Assembly: GCF_014201335.1 (NCBI RefSeq)
Contig: NZ_JACHEB010000011.1
Coordinates: 124,001-188,000, forward strand
Direction: 5' to 3'
Source: Tunturiibacter gelidiferens
GTDB taxonomy: Bacteria; Acidobacteriota; Terriglobia; Terriglobales; Acidobacteriaceae
Length of the DNA: 64,000 bases
Shown: positions 57,397 to 64,000 of the stretch, piece by piece
How positions within the stretch are numbered: position 1 is the stretch's first letter
Layout: each line of letters begins with the position of its first letter
Program-made: the position numbers and the translations under genes
The notes under the pieces: model-generated
Told to the model about the DNA's origin: nothing
What the model saw: only the letters and a program-made list of their open reading frames with translations
Database searches by the model: none

Positions 57397-58482
57397 ATGT
57401 CGACACCCGCCGGTCCACTCTCGCTCGTAGCAGAAGTAACCCATCGCTGCCCTCTCCACTGCGTCTACTGTTCCAACCCCCTCCAAATGCAGTCCGCGAC
57501 TAACGAGCTATCAACAGAAGACTGGACCAGGGTCTTTCACCAAGCCTCAGCCCTAGGCGTCCTCCATCTCCACCTCACCGGCGGCGAACCCCTAGCGCGA
57601 CCAGACATCGCAAAACTCATAGCCGTGGGCAGGGAAGCGAACCTTTACGTCAACATGATCACCTCAGGCCTAGGCCTCACCGCCGATCGCATGACCGAAT
57701 TCAAAGACGCAGGCCTCGAACACATCCAGCTAAGCCTTCAGGACGCAGACGAAAAAAAAGCCAACGAGTTCGCAGGAGCCCGCGCCCACGCCCACAAACT
57801 CAAACTCGCCACTCTCATCCGCCAACAAGACATAGCCTTCACCGTCAACGTAGTAGTCCACCGCGAAAATCTGGACCGCCTCGAAGACATCCTCGCCCTC
57901 GCCGAATCCCTCGAACCGCAAAGAATCGAAATCGCCCACGTCCAGTACTACGGCTGGGCCCTAAAGAATCGCGACCGCCTCATGCCCACCCCCATCCAGG
58001 TAGAGCGTTCCGTCCAACTCATCCAGGCAGCTCAATCCCGCCTAAGCGGCCGCATCCAACTCCAGGCCGTCTTTCCCGACTACTACGCGCGCTACCCCAA
58101 ACCCTGCGTCGGAGGCTGGGGCCGCCAAATGATGCTCATCGACCCCACCGGCCTCGCCCTCCCATGCCACGCCGCCGCCATCATCCCCGACATGGAGTTC
58201 GACTCCGTCCGCACCCACTCCCTCGAATGGCTCTGGCAACAATCTCCAGCCTTCAGCCGCTTCCGCGGCCAAAGTTGGATGAAAGACCCCTGCGGCGACT
58301 GCGACCGCAAAGAGATCGACTTCGGCGGCTGCCGCTGCCAAGCCTTCCAGCTAACCGGTGATGCCGCAAACACCGACCCAGCCTGCAGCCTAAGCGACCT
58401 CCACGCCGACCTAGTCGCCATCACCCAGGCCCCACATCCGCCCCCAACCCAATGGGTCTACCGCATCCTCGCAAACTCCTGA
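57397..58482 (+). CDS. pqqE: PqqA peptide cyclase PqqE (radical SAM, SPASM)
   Basis: 361 residues from ATG 57397; the longer frame from 57349 starts inside the REP-like repeat. The radical-SAM cluster motif is CPLHCVYC near residue 18, followed by LHLTGGEPLARPD. The C-terminal SPASM region has CVGGWGRQMMLIDPTGLALP, CHAA, then CGDCDRKEIDFGGCRCQAF with the cysteines for auxiliary Fe-S clusters. It forms the C-C bond between Glu and Tyr of PqqA. No good ribosome site precedes the start. Confidence 0.95.
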   Translation: MSTPAGPLSLVAEVTHRCPLHCVYCSNPLQMQSATNELSTEDWTRVFHQASALGVLHLHLTGGEPLARPDIAKLIAVGREANLYVNMITSGLGLTADRMTEFKDAGLEHIQLSLQDADEKKANEFAGARAHAHKLKLATLIRQQDIAFTVNVVVHRENLDRLEDILALAESLEPQRIEIAHVQYYGWALKNRDRLMPTPIQVERSVQLIQAAQSRLSGRIQLQAVFPDYYARYPKPCVGGWGRQMMLIDPTGLALPCHAAAIIPDMEFDSVRTHSLEWLWQQSPAFSRFRGQSWMKDPCGDCDRKEIDFGGCRCQAFQLTGDAANTDPACSLSDLHADLVAITQAPHPPPTQWVYRILANS

Positions 58483-58779
58483 TTCGCTGTGCGATCATCC
58501 TCAAATCCGACCAAAAATAAACTTCAAAAGTTTGGCGTATTTTCGACACCGGAAAAAGTCGATGTCAAAACACCACCTCCGCCACGCAATCCACCACACT
58601 CTCACCACGTTTTCACCACCGCAAAAACGCCTGAAATCCCCAAAACCCCCACAAAATCCACGCATTCACCACGCCGGATTTAATTTCGTACCCAAATTTC
58701 CACACATACCCCCTTCGAGGGATATCAAGGTGTATTCCAACAGCCGTACTCTCGTCTTCGTTCGAAAAGGACAGCAAAT
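58483..58779. other. non-coding stretch rich in CACCAC and poly-A/C tracts
   Basis: Mostly C and A runs, with repeated CCACCAC/TCACCACG words and AAAAC/CCCAAAAC words between 58570 and 58690. No gene, promoter or hairpin was convincing. AAGGA near 58768 may serve the small gene that follows. Confidence 0.4.
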
Positions 58780-58980
58780 ATGGCCCGAGCAGTGTCGTCG
58801 ATGCAAGTGGGTATCAACTTCAACCCCACGAAACCCACCAAATCCGCAAGAAACCGCAAAAAACAAGGCTCAAGCGCCGCCTACGGCATCATCTTCGGCC
58901 TTCTTTGTTCTCTAATAGCCTGGATGTTCCTCGCATACGGAATCTACCGCATCCACGCCATGTTCCTCGCCGCTCGCTAA
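58780..58980 (+). CDS. small single-pass membrane protein, unknown
   Basis: 66 residues: a basic N-terminal half (FNPTKPTKSARNRKKQGSS) and one hydrophobic helix (YGIIFGLLCSLIAWMFLAYG) ending in a short positively charged tail. ATG 58780 has AAGGA upstream; ATG 58801 is another possible start. No family was recognised. It stands alone between pqqE and the HemX-like gene, on the same strand. The clear charge-helix layout argues for a real small protein, but the evidence is limited. Confidence 0.45.
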   Translation: MARAVSSMQVGINFNPTKPTKSARNRKKQGSSAAYGIIFGLLCSLIAWMFLAYGIYRIHAMFLAAR

Positions 58981-59164
58981 GCCAAAGCCGCGTCAACACA
59001 GGATGTGCCAGCGATCCTCCACGTAAAGCAACGAATATTCAGGCCGATTCGCATGCTCCCAGCATAGACAGCGAACCCGTCGGCATCCCTCCAGAATCAA
59101 ACTCATAAGCGATATACTTGATGTTTGCGGAAAACTCCGCGAAGCACCACCCAGTACGTCACTT

Positions 59165-59974
59165 ATGTCTCTCCTCTGGCTCAGAGTCGCGGTCTCTCTC
59201 TACGGCATCGCCGCGCTCGCGGTCTTGCCTGCAGCTCTTTACGACCGCCCCCGCTGGCGTCACATAGCCATCCCAGGCACCGTAGCCGCTGTATTCTTCC
59301 ATTTCGTATCGTTGGCCGAGATGCTCAACCAGGCCCACCATCGTCTTCCCGTCGACACCCACGAAACTCAGACCCTCCTTGGCCTCCTCCTGGCCCTGGC
59401 CTTCCTCCTCGTCTACGCCCGCTACCGCACTGTCTCCCTCGGCATCTTCCTTCTGCCTATCTGCTTTCTCCTCGGTCTGGTTCCAGCCTTCCATCCCGGC
59501 CGGGAGAACACCACCTTCCCCATCCTCCACACCGGCTGGATCTTCCTCCACGTCGCTCTTCTTCTTGCCGCTTACGCCGCTCTCTTCCTCTCCATGCTTG
59601 CCTCCCTTCTCTATCTCGTTCAAGAGCGCCGTCTTAAACAGAAGTCGCCAACCATCTCCTGGTTGCCGCCGCTTGAAACCACCGATCAGATTGCACTCAA
59701 AGCTCTTCTCTTCGGCCTTCCCTGCATGACCGCCGGCCTTCTCATCGGATCGCTCATCGCCCAAGCTACAGTCGGCGCTTCCTACTTCCGCGACCCCAAG
59801 ATCCTTCTCGCCTTCGCCATGTGGTTGGTCTACGTAGCGATGATCCACATACGCCGCATCTCCGGTCTCCGTGGCCGACGAGCCGTCTACCTCTCCAGCT
59901 TCGTCTTCCTGGTCGTGCTCACCGTCTGGGTCGCAAACCAATTCTCCGCGGTCCACAGGTTCGCCGCCCCATGA
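59165..59974 (+). CDS. cytochrome c assembly / HemX-like integral membrane protein
   Basis: 269 residues with about eight hydrophobic helices, the CcsA/HemX (cytochrome c assembly) pattern. Visible elements are PVDTHETQTLLGLLLALAFL, LHTGWIFLHVALLLAAYAAL and IGSLIAQATVGASYF. In CcsA proteins a WxWD loop binds haem; a clear one is not seen, so HemX is the better fit. It is an inner-membrane protein coupled by a 4-bp overlap (ATGA, 59971-59974) to hemA, the usual partner of hemX. It may tune glutamyl-tRNA reductase or haem handling. Confidence 0.8.
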   Translation: MSLLWLRVAVSLYGIAALAVLPAALYDRPRWRHIAIPGTVAAVFFHFVSLAEMLNQAHHRLPVDTHETQTLLGLLLALAFLLVYARYRTVSLGIFLLPICFLLGLVPAFHPGRENTTFPILHTGWIFLHVALLLAAYAALFLSMLASLLYLVQERRLKQKSPTISWLPPLETTDQIALKALLFGLPCMTAGLLIGSLIAQATVGASYFRDPKILLAFAMWLVYVAMIHIRRISGLRGRRAVYLSSFVFLVVLTVWVANQFSAVHRFAAP

Positions 59975-61239
59975 GCACACTGACACAGGGGCGCCTCGTC
60001 CTTCTCGGCATCAACCACAACACCGCGCCAATCGAGGTTCGCGAGCGGCTCGCTATCCCCGCCGAGCGCCTGGCCGACGCCACCCTCACCCTCCTCCACC
60101 AGCCCGGCGTTCGCGAAGGCCTCATCCTCTCTACCTGCAACCGAGTTGAACTCCTAACGCTCCAGGACGACGCCGAAGCCACGCTGCCACAGACCAAAAC
60201 CGATCTCCTTCGCTTCCTTCACGAGTACTTCGCCGTCTCGCCCCACGACATCCAGCCCCACCTCTACGAGTTCCGCGAACGAGAAGCGGTCCGCCATCTC
60301 TTTCGCGTCGCCAGTTCACTCGACAGCATGGTCGTCGGCGAACCTCAGATTCTCGGCCAAGTCAAAGAGGCCTACACCATCGCGCGTGACGCAGGCGCGG
60401 TCTCGACCCATCTGGAAGCCCTACTGCAACGCACCTTCACGGTCGCGAAAAAAATCCGCACTGAAACTCAAATCGGTTCAAGCTCCGTTTCGATCGCGTC
60501 CGTTGCTGTTGATCTCGCCACGAAGATCTTCGGATCACTCTACGGAAAGACCGTTCTGCTGGTGGGCGCCGGTAAAATGTCTGAGCTGGCCGCCCGTCAC
60601 CTCATCCAGAAGGGCGCATCGTCCATCCTCGTCACCAACCGCACCCAGTCCCGCGCAGAAAAAATCGCCGAGAACTTCAGTAGCCTTACCGTCCACACCG
60701 AAGCCATTCCCTTCGAGGCCCTCTACGAGCAGGCCGATCGCGCCGACATCGTCATCACCTCTACCGGCGCACCACAAAAGATCTTCGGACGCTCCCACGG
60801 CCAGCACTTCCTCCAGCGGCGTCGTAACCGCCCGATGTTCTTCATTGACATCGCCGTCCCTCGCGACGTCGATCCGCGCATGAACGAGGTCGAAGGTTGC
60901 TTCGTCTACGACATCGACGATCTCCAGCAGGTTGCGGCTGCGAATCTGGCCGATCGCAGCCGCGAAGCTGCAGCAGCCGAGAATATCGTCAGCAGGGAAG
61001 TGGACAAATACCAGGAGCGTCTCCAATCCCGCGACGCTGTTCCCGCCATCAAGGCCCTTCAGCAGCACGCCGAACAACTCCGCATGGCCGAACTGGCGCG
61101 TTCCCAATCCAAACTCGCAGATCTTTCCCCTCAACAACGCGAAGCGGTAGAAGCCCTCACCCGTTCCCTGACTGCCAAGCTCCTACACCCCCAACTGGCT
61201 GCCTTGCGTGAGTCCACGCGCACAAAAAATTCCGAGTAG
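59971..61239 (+). CDS. hemA: glutamyl-tRNA reductase
   Basis: 422 residues from ATG 59971; the frame open back to 59821 is read-through. The catalytic cysteine lies in ILSTCNRVEL near residue 50, after GINHNTAPIEVRERLA. SLDSMVVGEPQILGQVKEAY and the NADPH domain (VLLVGAGKMSELAARHL, VTNRT) follow, then DIAVPRDVDPR and the dimerisation helices. It makes glutamate-1-semialdehyde, the first step of C5 tetrapyrrole synthesis. The gene end is embedded in a large inverted repeat that probably ends transcription. Confidence 0.95.
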   Translation: MSTLTQGRLVLLGINHNTAPIEVRERLAIPAERLADATLTLLHQPGVREGLILSTCNRVELLTLQDDAEATLPQTKTDLLRFLHEYFAVSPHDIQPHLYEFREREAVRHLFRVASSLDSMVVGEPQILGQVKEAYTIARDAGAVSTHLEALLQRTFTVAKKIRTETQIGSSSVSIASVAVDLATKIFGSLYGKTVLLVGAGKMSELAARHLIQKGASSILVTNRTQSRAEKIAENFSSLTVHTEAIPFEALYEQADRADIVITSTGAPQKIFGRSHGQHFLQRRRNRPMFFIDIAVPRDVDPRMNEVEGCFVYDIDDLQQVAAANLADRSREAAAAENIVSREVDKYQERLQSRDAVPAIKALQQHAEQLRMAELARSQSKLADLSPQQREAVEALTRSLTAKLLHPQLAALRESTRTKNSE

Positions 61240-61272
61240 ACAAGGCCATCTTGGCCCGAGCCACTCGGAATT
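61228..61272. terminator. nested inverted repeat over the hemA stop, bidirectional terminator
   Basis: Outer arms AATTCCGAGT (61228-61237) and ACTCGGAATT (61263-61272) are perfect complements. Inside them GGCC (61244-61247) pairs with GGCC (61253-61256) across five bases. The hemA stop TAG (61237-61239) sits at the inner end of the left arm. It lies between convergent hemA and the sugar transferase gene. Confidence 0.72.
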
Positions 61273-61299
61273 ATCTTGATCCATACCAGTAAAGCGAAA

Positions 61300-62805
61300 C
61301 TAAACTGCGCCGGAACCACGAAAGACTGCCGGAATTGTTTGAAACAGGATCTTGATATCAAGCCACACTGACCATTGGTCGATATACCGCATATCCAGAG
61401 CCATCCACTCATCGAAGCTGATCGAGCTTCGTCCCATCACCTGCCACAGGCATGTAATTCCAGGTTTGACGCTGAACCGTCTCCGATGCCAGTCCTTCGA
61501 GAATCCTTCATAATCTCTCACAGGAAGCGGCCGAGGACCGACCAGGCTCATGTCGCCACGCAAAACATTAATAAGTTGAGGGATCTCATCGAGACTCGAC
61601 TTCCGCAAAAACTTTCCCAATGGTGTGATACGAGGATCGTTCTTCAACTTGAACGTCGGGCCTTTCGTCTCATTCAAGTGCTCTACCTGCGCCATCAGCT
61701 TCTCGGCATCCACCACCATCGTACGGAACTTCAAAATCTCGAACGGACGCTTTCCGTAGCCTATTCGGGTCTGCCGAAAAAAGACCGGTCCTTTGGAAGT
61801 CAACCTGATGAGCGCCGTCGCCAGCAGAAAAACGGGTGCCAGAGCCAACAGCAGCACCGCAGACACCACTGCATCAGTCATCCGTTTGATCATGAAACCC
61901 CAGGCATTCCATGACTCGTCATGCAGCGTGATCGTGCCGACACCGCCCGGAAGATATGCAGTTCGCTTCGGCTGGTCCGGATCGAAAAACGTTCCGATGC
62001 TTCGAACCGCAATCCCGTGATCGCGACATGAGGCGACTATCTCCGCGATCTGTTGATAAAAAGATGCCAGCGGCAACGCAACAATCACTTCGTCAATCGG
62101 CATCGTTCGCAGCAAAGACGGAATCGAATCCAACCCCCCTAGCAGAGCACCCGCGTTGGAGGCGGCCGTTTCATCAGACCACCATTGATCGTCGACAAAA
62201 CCCTGCAGGTGATAACCCCACTCCGGATGAAGCGCTACATCCTGCGCAAAGCCGTGGGCGCGCTGATTTGTACCGACCACTAAGATATGACGTAGGTTAT
62301 ATCCCCTCGAACGAAAGACACGTGCTAAAGCTCGACCCACAAGCCGAGTGGACACGAAGATACCGAAGCTCACCACTCCGAAAACAATGCTGATAAAACC
62401 GAGCTGGGCGATGCTGTGCCTCGAGTGCGAGCTCACTAATCGCAGCCAGACAAAGCAGGAGAGCGCGCAAAGCAAGCACGCCAGACTTACATCCCTGACT
62501 TCTCTTAGAAGCCCGTCCACTCTTCGAGACCGATAAAATTTATTCGACCGGAGAATTCCGTGCCATACTACCCCTAATGCCAGCGTCTCGAGGAAGACCT
62601 GTATAGGGTGTCGAGTTTCCAGCGACTCTAGAAAGCCAAAGAAGCGATGCCCGGAGGTAGAGGCATACACAGCCCCCAGAGTACCGAACAACAGGCAAAT
62701 GTCGCCTAGTTCCACCAACTCAATAAACATTTTTCTGTTAGGTGGCGTCATTGGTGTAGCCCCTTTATCAATGCGTTCCAGCAAGTTATGATGCGAAGCC
62801 AACAA
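61300..62805 (-). CDS. undecaprenyl-phosphate sugar phosphotransferase (polyprenyl glycosylphosphotransferase)
   Basis: 501 residues from ATG 62805; ATG 62751 or 62730 may be the true start. The N-terminal half has four membrane helices and a CoA-binding-like fold (ILVVGTNQRAHGFAQDVALH). The C-terminal half is the WcaJ/ExoY catalytic domain: a membrane re-entrant helix (VVSAVLLLALAPVFLLATAL), GPVFFRQTRIG, FEILKFRTMVVDAE, RKSSLDEIPQLINVLRGDMS and GPRPLPVRDYE. It transfers a hexose-1-phosphate to undecaprenyl phosphate, starting an exopolysaccharide or O-antigen unit. No other EPS genes are in the window. Confidence 0.92.
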   Translation of the reverse strand: MLASHHNLLERIDKGATPMTPPNRKMFIELVELGDICLLFGTLGAVYASTSGHRFFGFLESLETRHPIQVFLETLALGVVWHGILRSNKFYRSRRVDGLLREVRDVSLACLLCALSCFVWLRLVSSHSRHSIAQLGFISIVFGVVSFGIFVSTRLVGRALARVFRSRGYNLRHILVVGTNQRAHGFAQDVALHPEWGYHLQGFVDDQWWSDETAASNAGALLGGLDSIPSLLRTMPIDEVIVALPLASFYQQIAEIVASCRDHGIAVRSIGTFFDPDQPKRTAYLPGGVGTITLHDESWNAWGFMIKRMTDAVVSAVLLLALAPVFLLATALIRLTSKGPVFFRQTRIGYGKRPFEILKFRTMVVDAEKLMAQVEHLNETKGPTFKLKNDPRITPLGKFLRKSSLDEIPQLINVLRGDMSLVGPRPLPVRDYEGFSKDWHRRRFSVKPGITCLWQVMGRSSISFDEWMALDMRYIDQWSVWLDIKILFQTIPAVFRGSGAV

Positions 62806-63308
62806 GGAAAAAATCGATTACCACACATCACTAGAGTAACTAGTTGAATCAGGCTCCGCAATGAAGCGGATGATCTAAGAAAACCTTCTCATATTCAACG
62901 AATGTCGCTATCTTCACTCCTGTAAGCAATTTTGAGGCCGGATACACAATCAATGAAGCTAATTTTCCGGCTAAATGAAGAGCACAATAAAGGCGGCTGG
63001 GCACACCATTTTGGGCAGTAATCCTCAGACTCGAGAGTTGTGTCAAAGGGTTTGCGGTTTGGACTACAAAATGCTCCAAGTTCATGGCAGCGATAATCTC
63101 TTCACAAAGAAAAGAGAGAACGGCCATGAGAAAGACAGATTGTCTGCTTTGAAAAACTGGAAGTGCTAAAAAATTGCTACTAGTTGGGAACTTTTGTACC
63201 TTTCGTATCTCGGCGGGTGCACTTTAGTCGCATTCACTAACCGCGATACGGCACTATAATGAATTTATTGTTAATGCAGATTCTGGCGTTTCCGTGTGAC
63301 GGAGAAAT
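62806..63308. promoter_or_regulatory. intergenic promoter region between divergent genes
   Basis: A good promoter for the oxygenase gene: TTCACT (63233-63238), 16-base spacer, TATAAT (63255-63260). GGAG at about 63301 is its ribosome site. This stretch is visibly richer in A+T than its surroundings. A 92-codon minus-strand frame (62849-63127) has no recognisable family and is not called as a gene. Confidence 0.55.
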
Positions 63309-64000
63309 ATGCAAAACGAACCGGGTATCCGCGATGTTTCCAGACTGCTTGACCAACTCTCGATCCCAGAGAGCTCAGCCGGCTTAGCCAGCCGATATCG
63401 GAATAGTCTGCCGTTTCCTCATCTCACCATCGATGACTTGTTCAAATCAGAGCAGCTCACGGCCCTGGTTCAGGAGATGTCCCAGGCCAGAAGTTCCGAC
63501 TGGGTGCATCACAATTCCAAGAATCTCGAAAAGCTTGGACAGAAGTCCGCAGCGGGGCTCGGTCCAGCCGGATTTCAGCTCGTGGCTCTGCTCCATTCCG
63601 CTCCATTCCTTTATCTTCTGTCCGAGATTACTGGAATCTGGAATCTCTTGCCTGACCCATATATGCATGGAGCTGGCTACAGCATTATTCCGCCAAAGGG
63701 AAAGTTCGATGTTCACATCGATTCCAATGCCGACATTACCAGTGGTCTCATCCGTCGCCTGGCCCTGATCATCTACCTCAATCGCGATTGGAGTCCCGAA
63801 TATGGCGGCCAACTCGAGTTGTGGAATAAGGATGCCACTCACAAGGAAGCTGAGATAGAGCCTATCTTCAACAGAACTTTGCTCATGGAGATCTCGGAGA
63901 CCACTTACCACGGTATCAATCCGGTAGTAGAGCCGAACGGAAGATCGCGCTATTCCTTCATGATCTACTACAACACCGCTGGAAGCATTCTCGGAAAAGA
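63309..64000 (+). CDS. 2-oxoglutarate-Fe(II) oxygenase, prolyl-4-hydroxylase-like (3' end outside window)
   Basis: The frame starts at ATG 63309 after GGAGA and is open to the window end (230 codons). The double-stranded beta-helix iron site is visible: His and Asp in KFDVHIDSN, a distal His in TTYHGINPV, and the Arg that binds 2-oxoglutarate in GRSRYSFMIYYN. GYSIIPPKG and YGGQLELWNKD are typical of the P4H superfamily. It hydroxylates a protein or glycan residue, with substrate unknown. It is divergent from the sugar transferase, and such oxygenases are often found with surface-polysaccharide genes. A strong promoter precedes it. Confidence 0.88.
   Translation, partial: MQNEPGIRDVSRLLDQLSIPESSAGLASRYRNSLPFPHLTIDDLFKSEQLTALVQEMSQARSSDWVHHNSKNLEKLGQKSAAGLGPAGFQLVALLHSAPFLYLLSEITGIWNLLPDPYMHGAGYSIIPPKGKFDVHIDSNADITSGLIRRLALIIYLNRDWSPEYGGQLELWNKDATHKEAEIEPIFNRTLLMEISETTYHGINPVVEPNGRSRYSFMIYYNTAGSILGK

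Noticed and set aside
58490..58700. Possible CRISPR-like repeats in the CACCAC-rich stretch
   Set aside because: The repeated words are short, irregular and without constant-length spacers.
62849..63127. 92-codon minus-strand frame upstream of the sugar transferase
   Set aside because: The product looks vaguely protein-like but has no recognisable family or ribosome site, and it occupies a promoter region.

Overview
The window looks like chromosome of a soil Acidobacteriota, probably class Terriglobia (relatives of Granulicella, Edaphobacter or Terriglobus). This is inferred from several Oar-type TonB-dependent receptors, large sugar-utilisation loci, a DUF5107-TPR protein and a pqqABCDE operon. 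No rRNA, tRNA, CRISPR array or intact insertion sequence was seen.

Region 1 (1-12956, + strand) is an amino-sugar locus: the end of a TonB receptor, a cytosolic heparinase-like protein, a Gfo/Idh/MocA oxidoreductase, an MFS carrier, nagB, nagA, a ROK sugar kinase, a SIS-domain isomerase and two half-size EamA-type membrane proteins. It appears to import and catabolise a GlcNAc- or GlcN-containing saccharide. A perfect 14-bp inverted repeat lies in the first codons of nagA. A patatin-like lipase (13446-15128) follows.

Region 2 (about 15.7-28.0 kb) is littered with broken frames: a TonB receptor, a GH92 alpha-mannosidase, an AlkP-like protein, an unknown protein, galK and galT all carry frameshifts, and two carry in-frame stops. 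Only the minus-strand aldose-epimerase-like gene is intact. Genes on both sides are intact, so this is either a decaying block or a locally poor assembly.

Region 3 (about 25.5-48.6 kb) is an alpha-galactoside locus: galM-like, galK, galT, DUF5107-TPR, a sugar porter, a TonB receptor, GH97, a LacI-family regulator, GH95, GH36 and GH27 with carbohydrate-binding modules. A near-palindromic motif, GGTAACGTAMACG, recurs at the galK, DUF5107, TonB and GH27 promoters. At the first three it sits 37-38 bp after the start of a TTGACA box, so the locus looks like a LacI-type regulon.

Region 4 (48.7-64 kb) is housekeeping and cofactor genes. A minus-strand series has mutS, anmK, a small membrane protein and an oligopeptide-type binding lipoprotein, suggesting peptidoglycan recycling. 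A PQQ biosynthesis operon runs divergently from mutS and starts with a 28-residue pqqA. Then come a cytochrome-c-assembly/HemX-like protein with hemA, an exopolysaccharide-initiating sugar transferase, and a 2OG-Fe(II) oxygenase cut by the window end. A REP-like element occurs three times, twice as an inverted pair between pqqD and pqqE.
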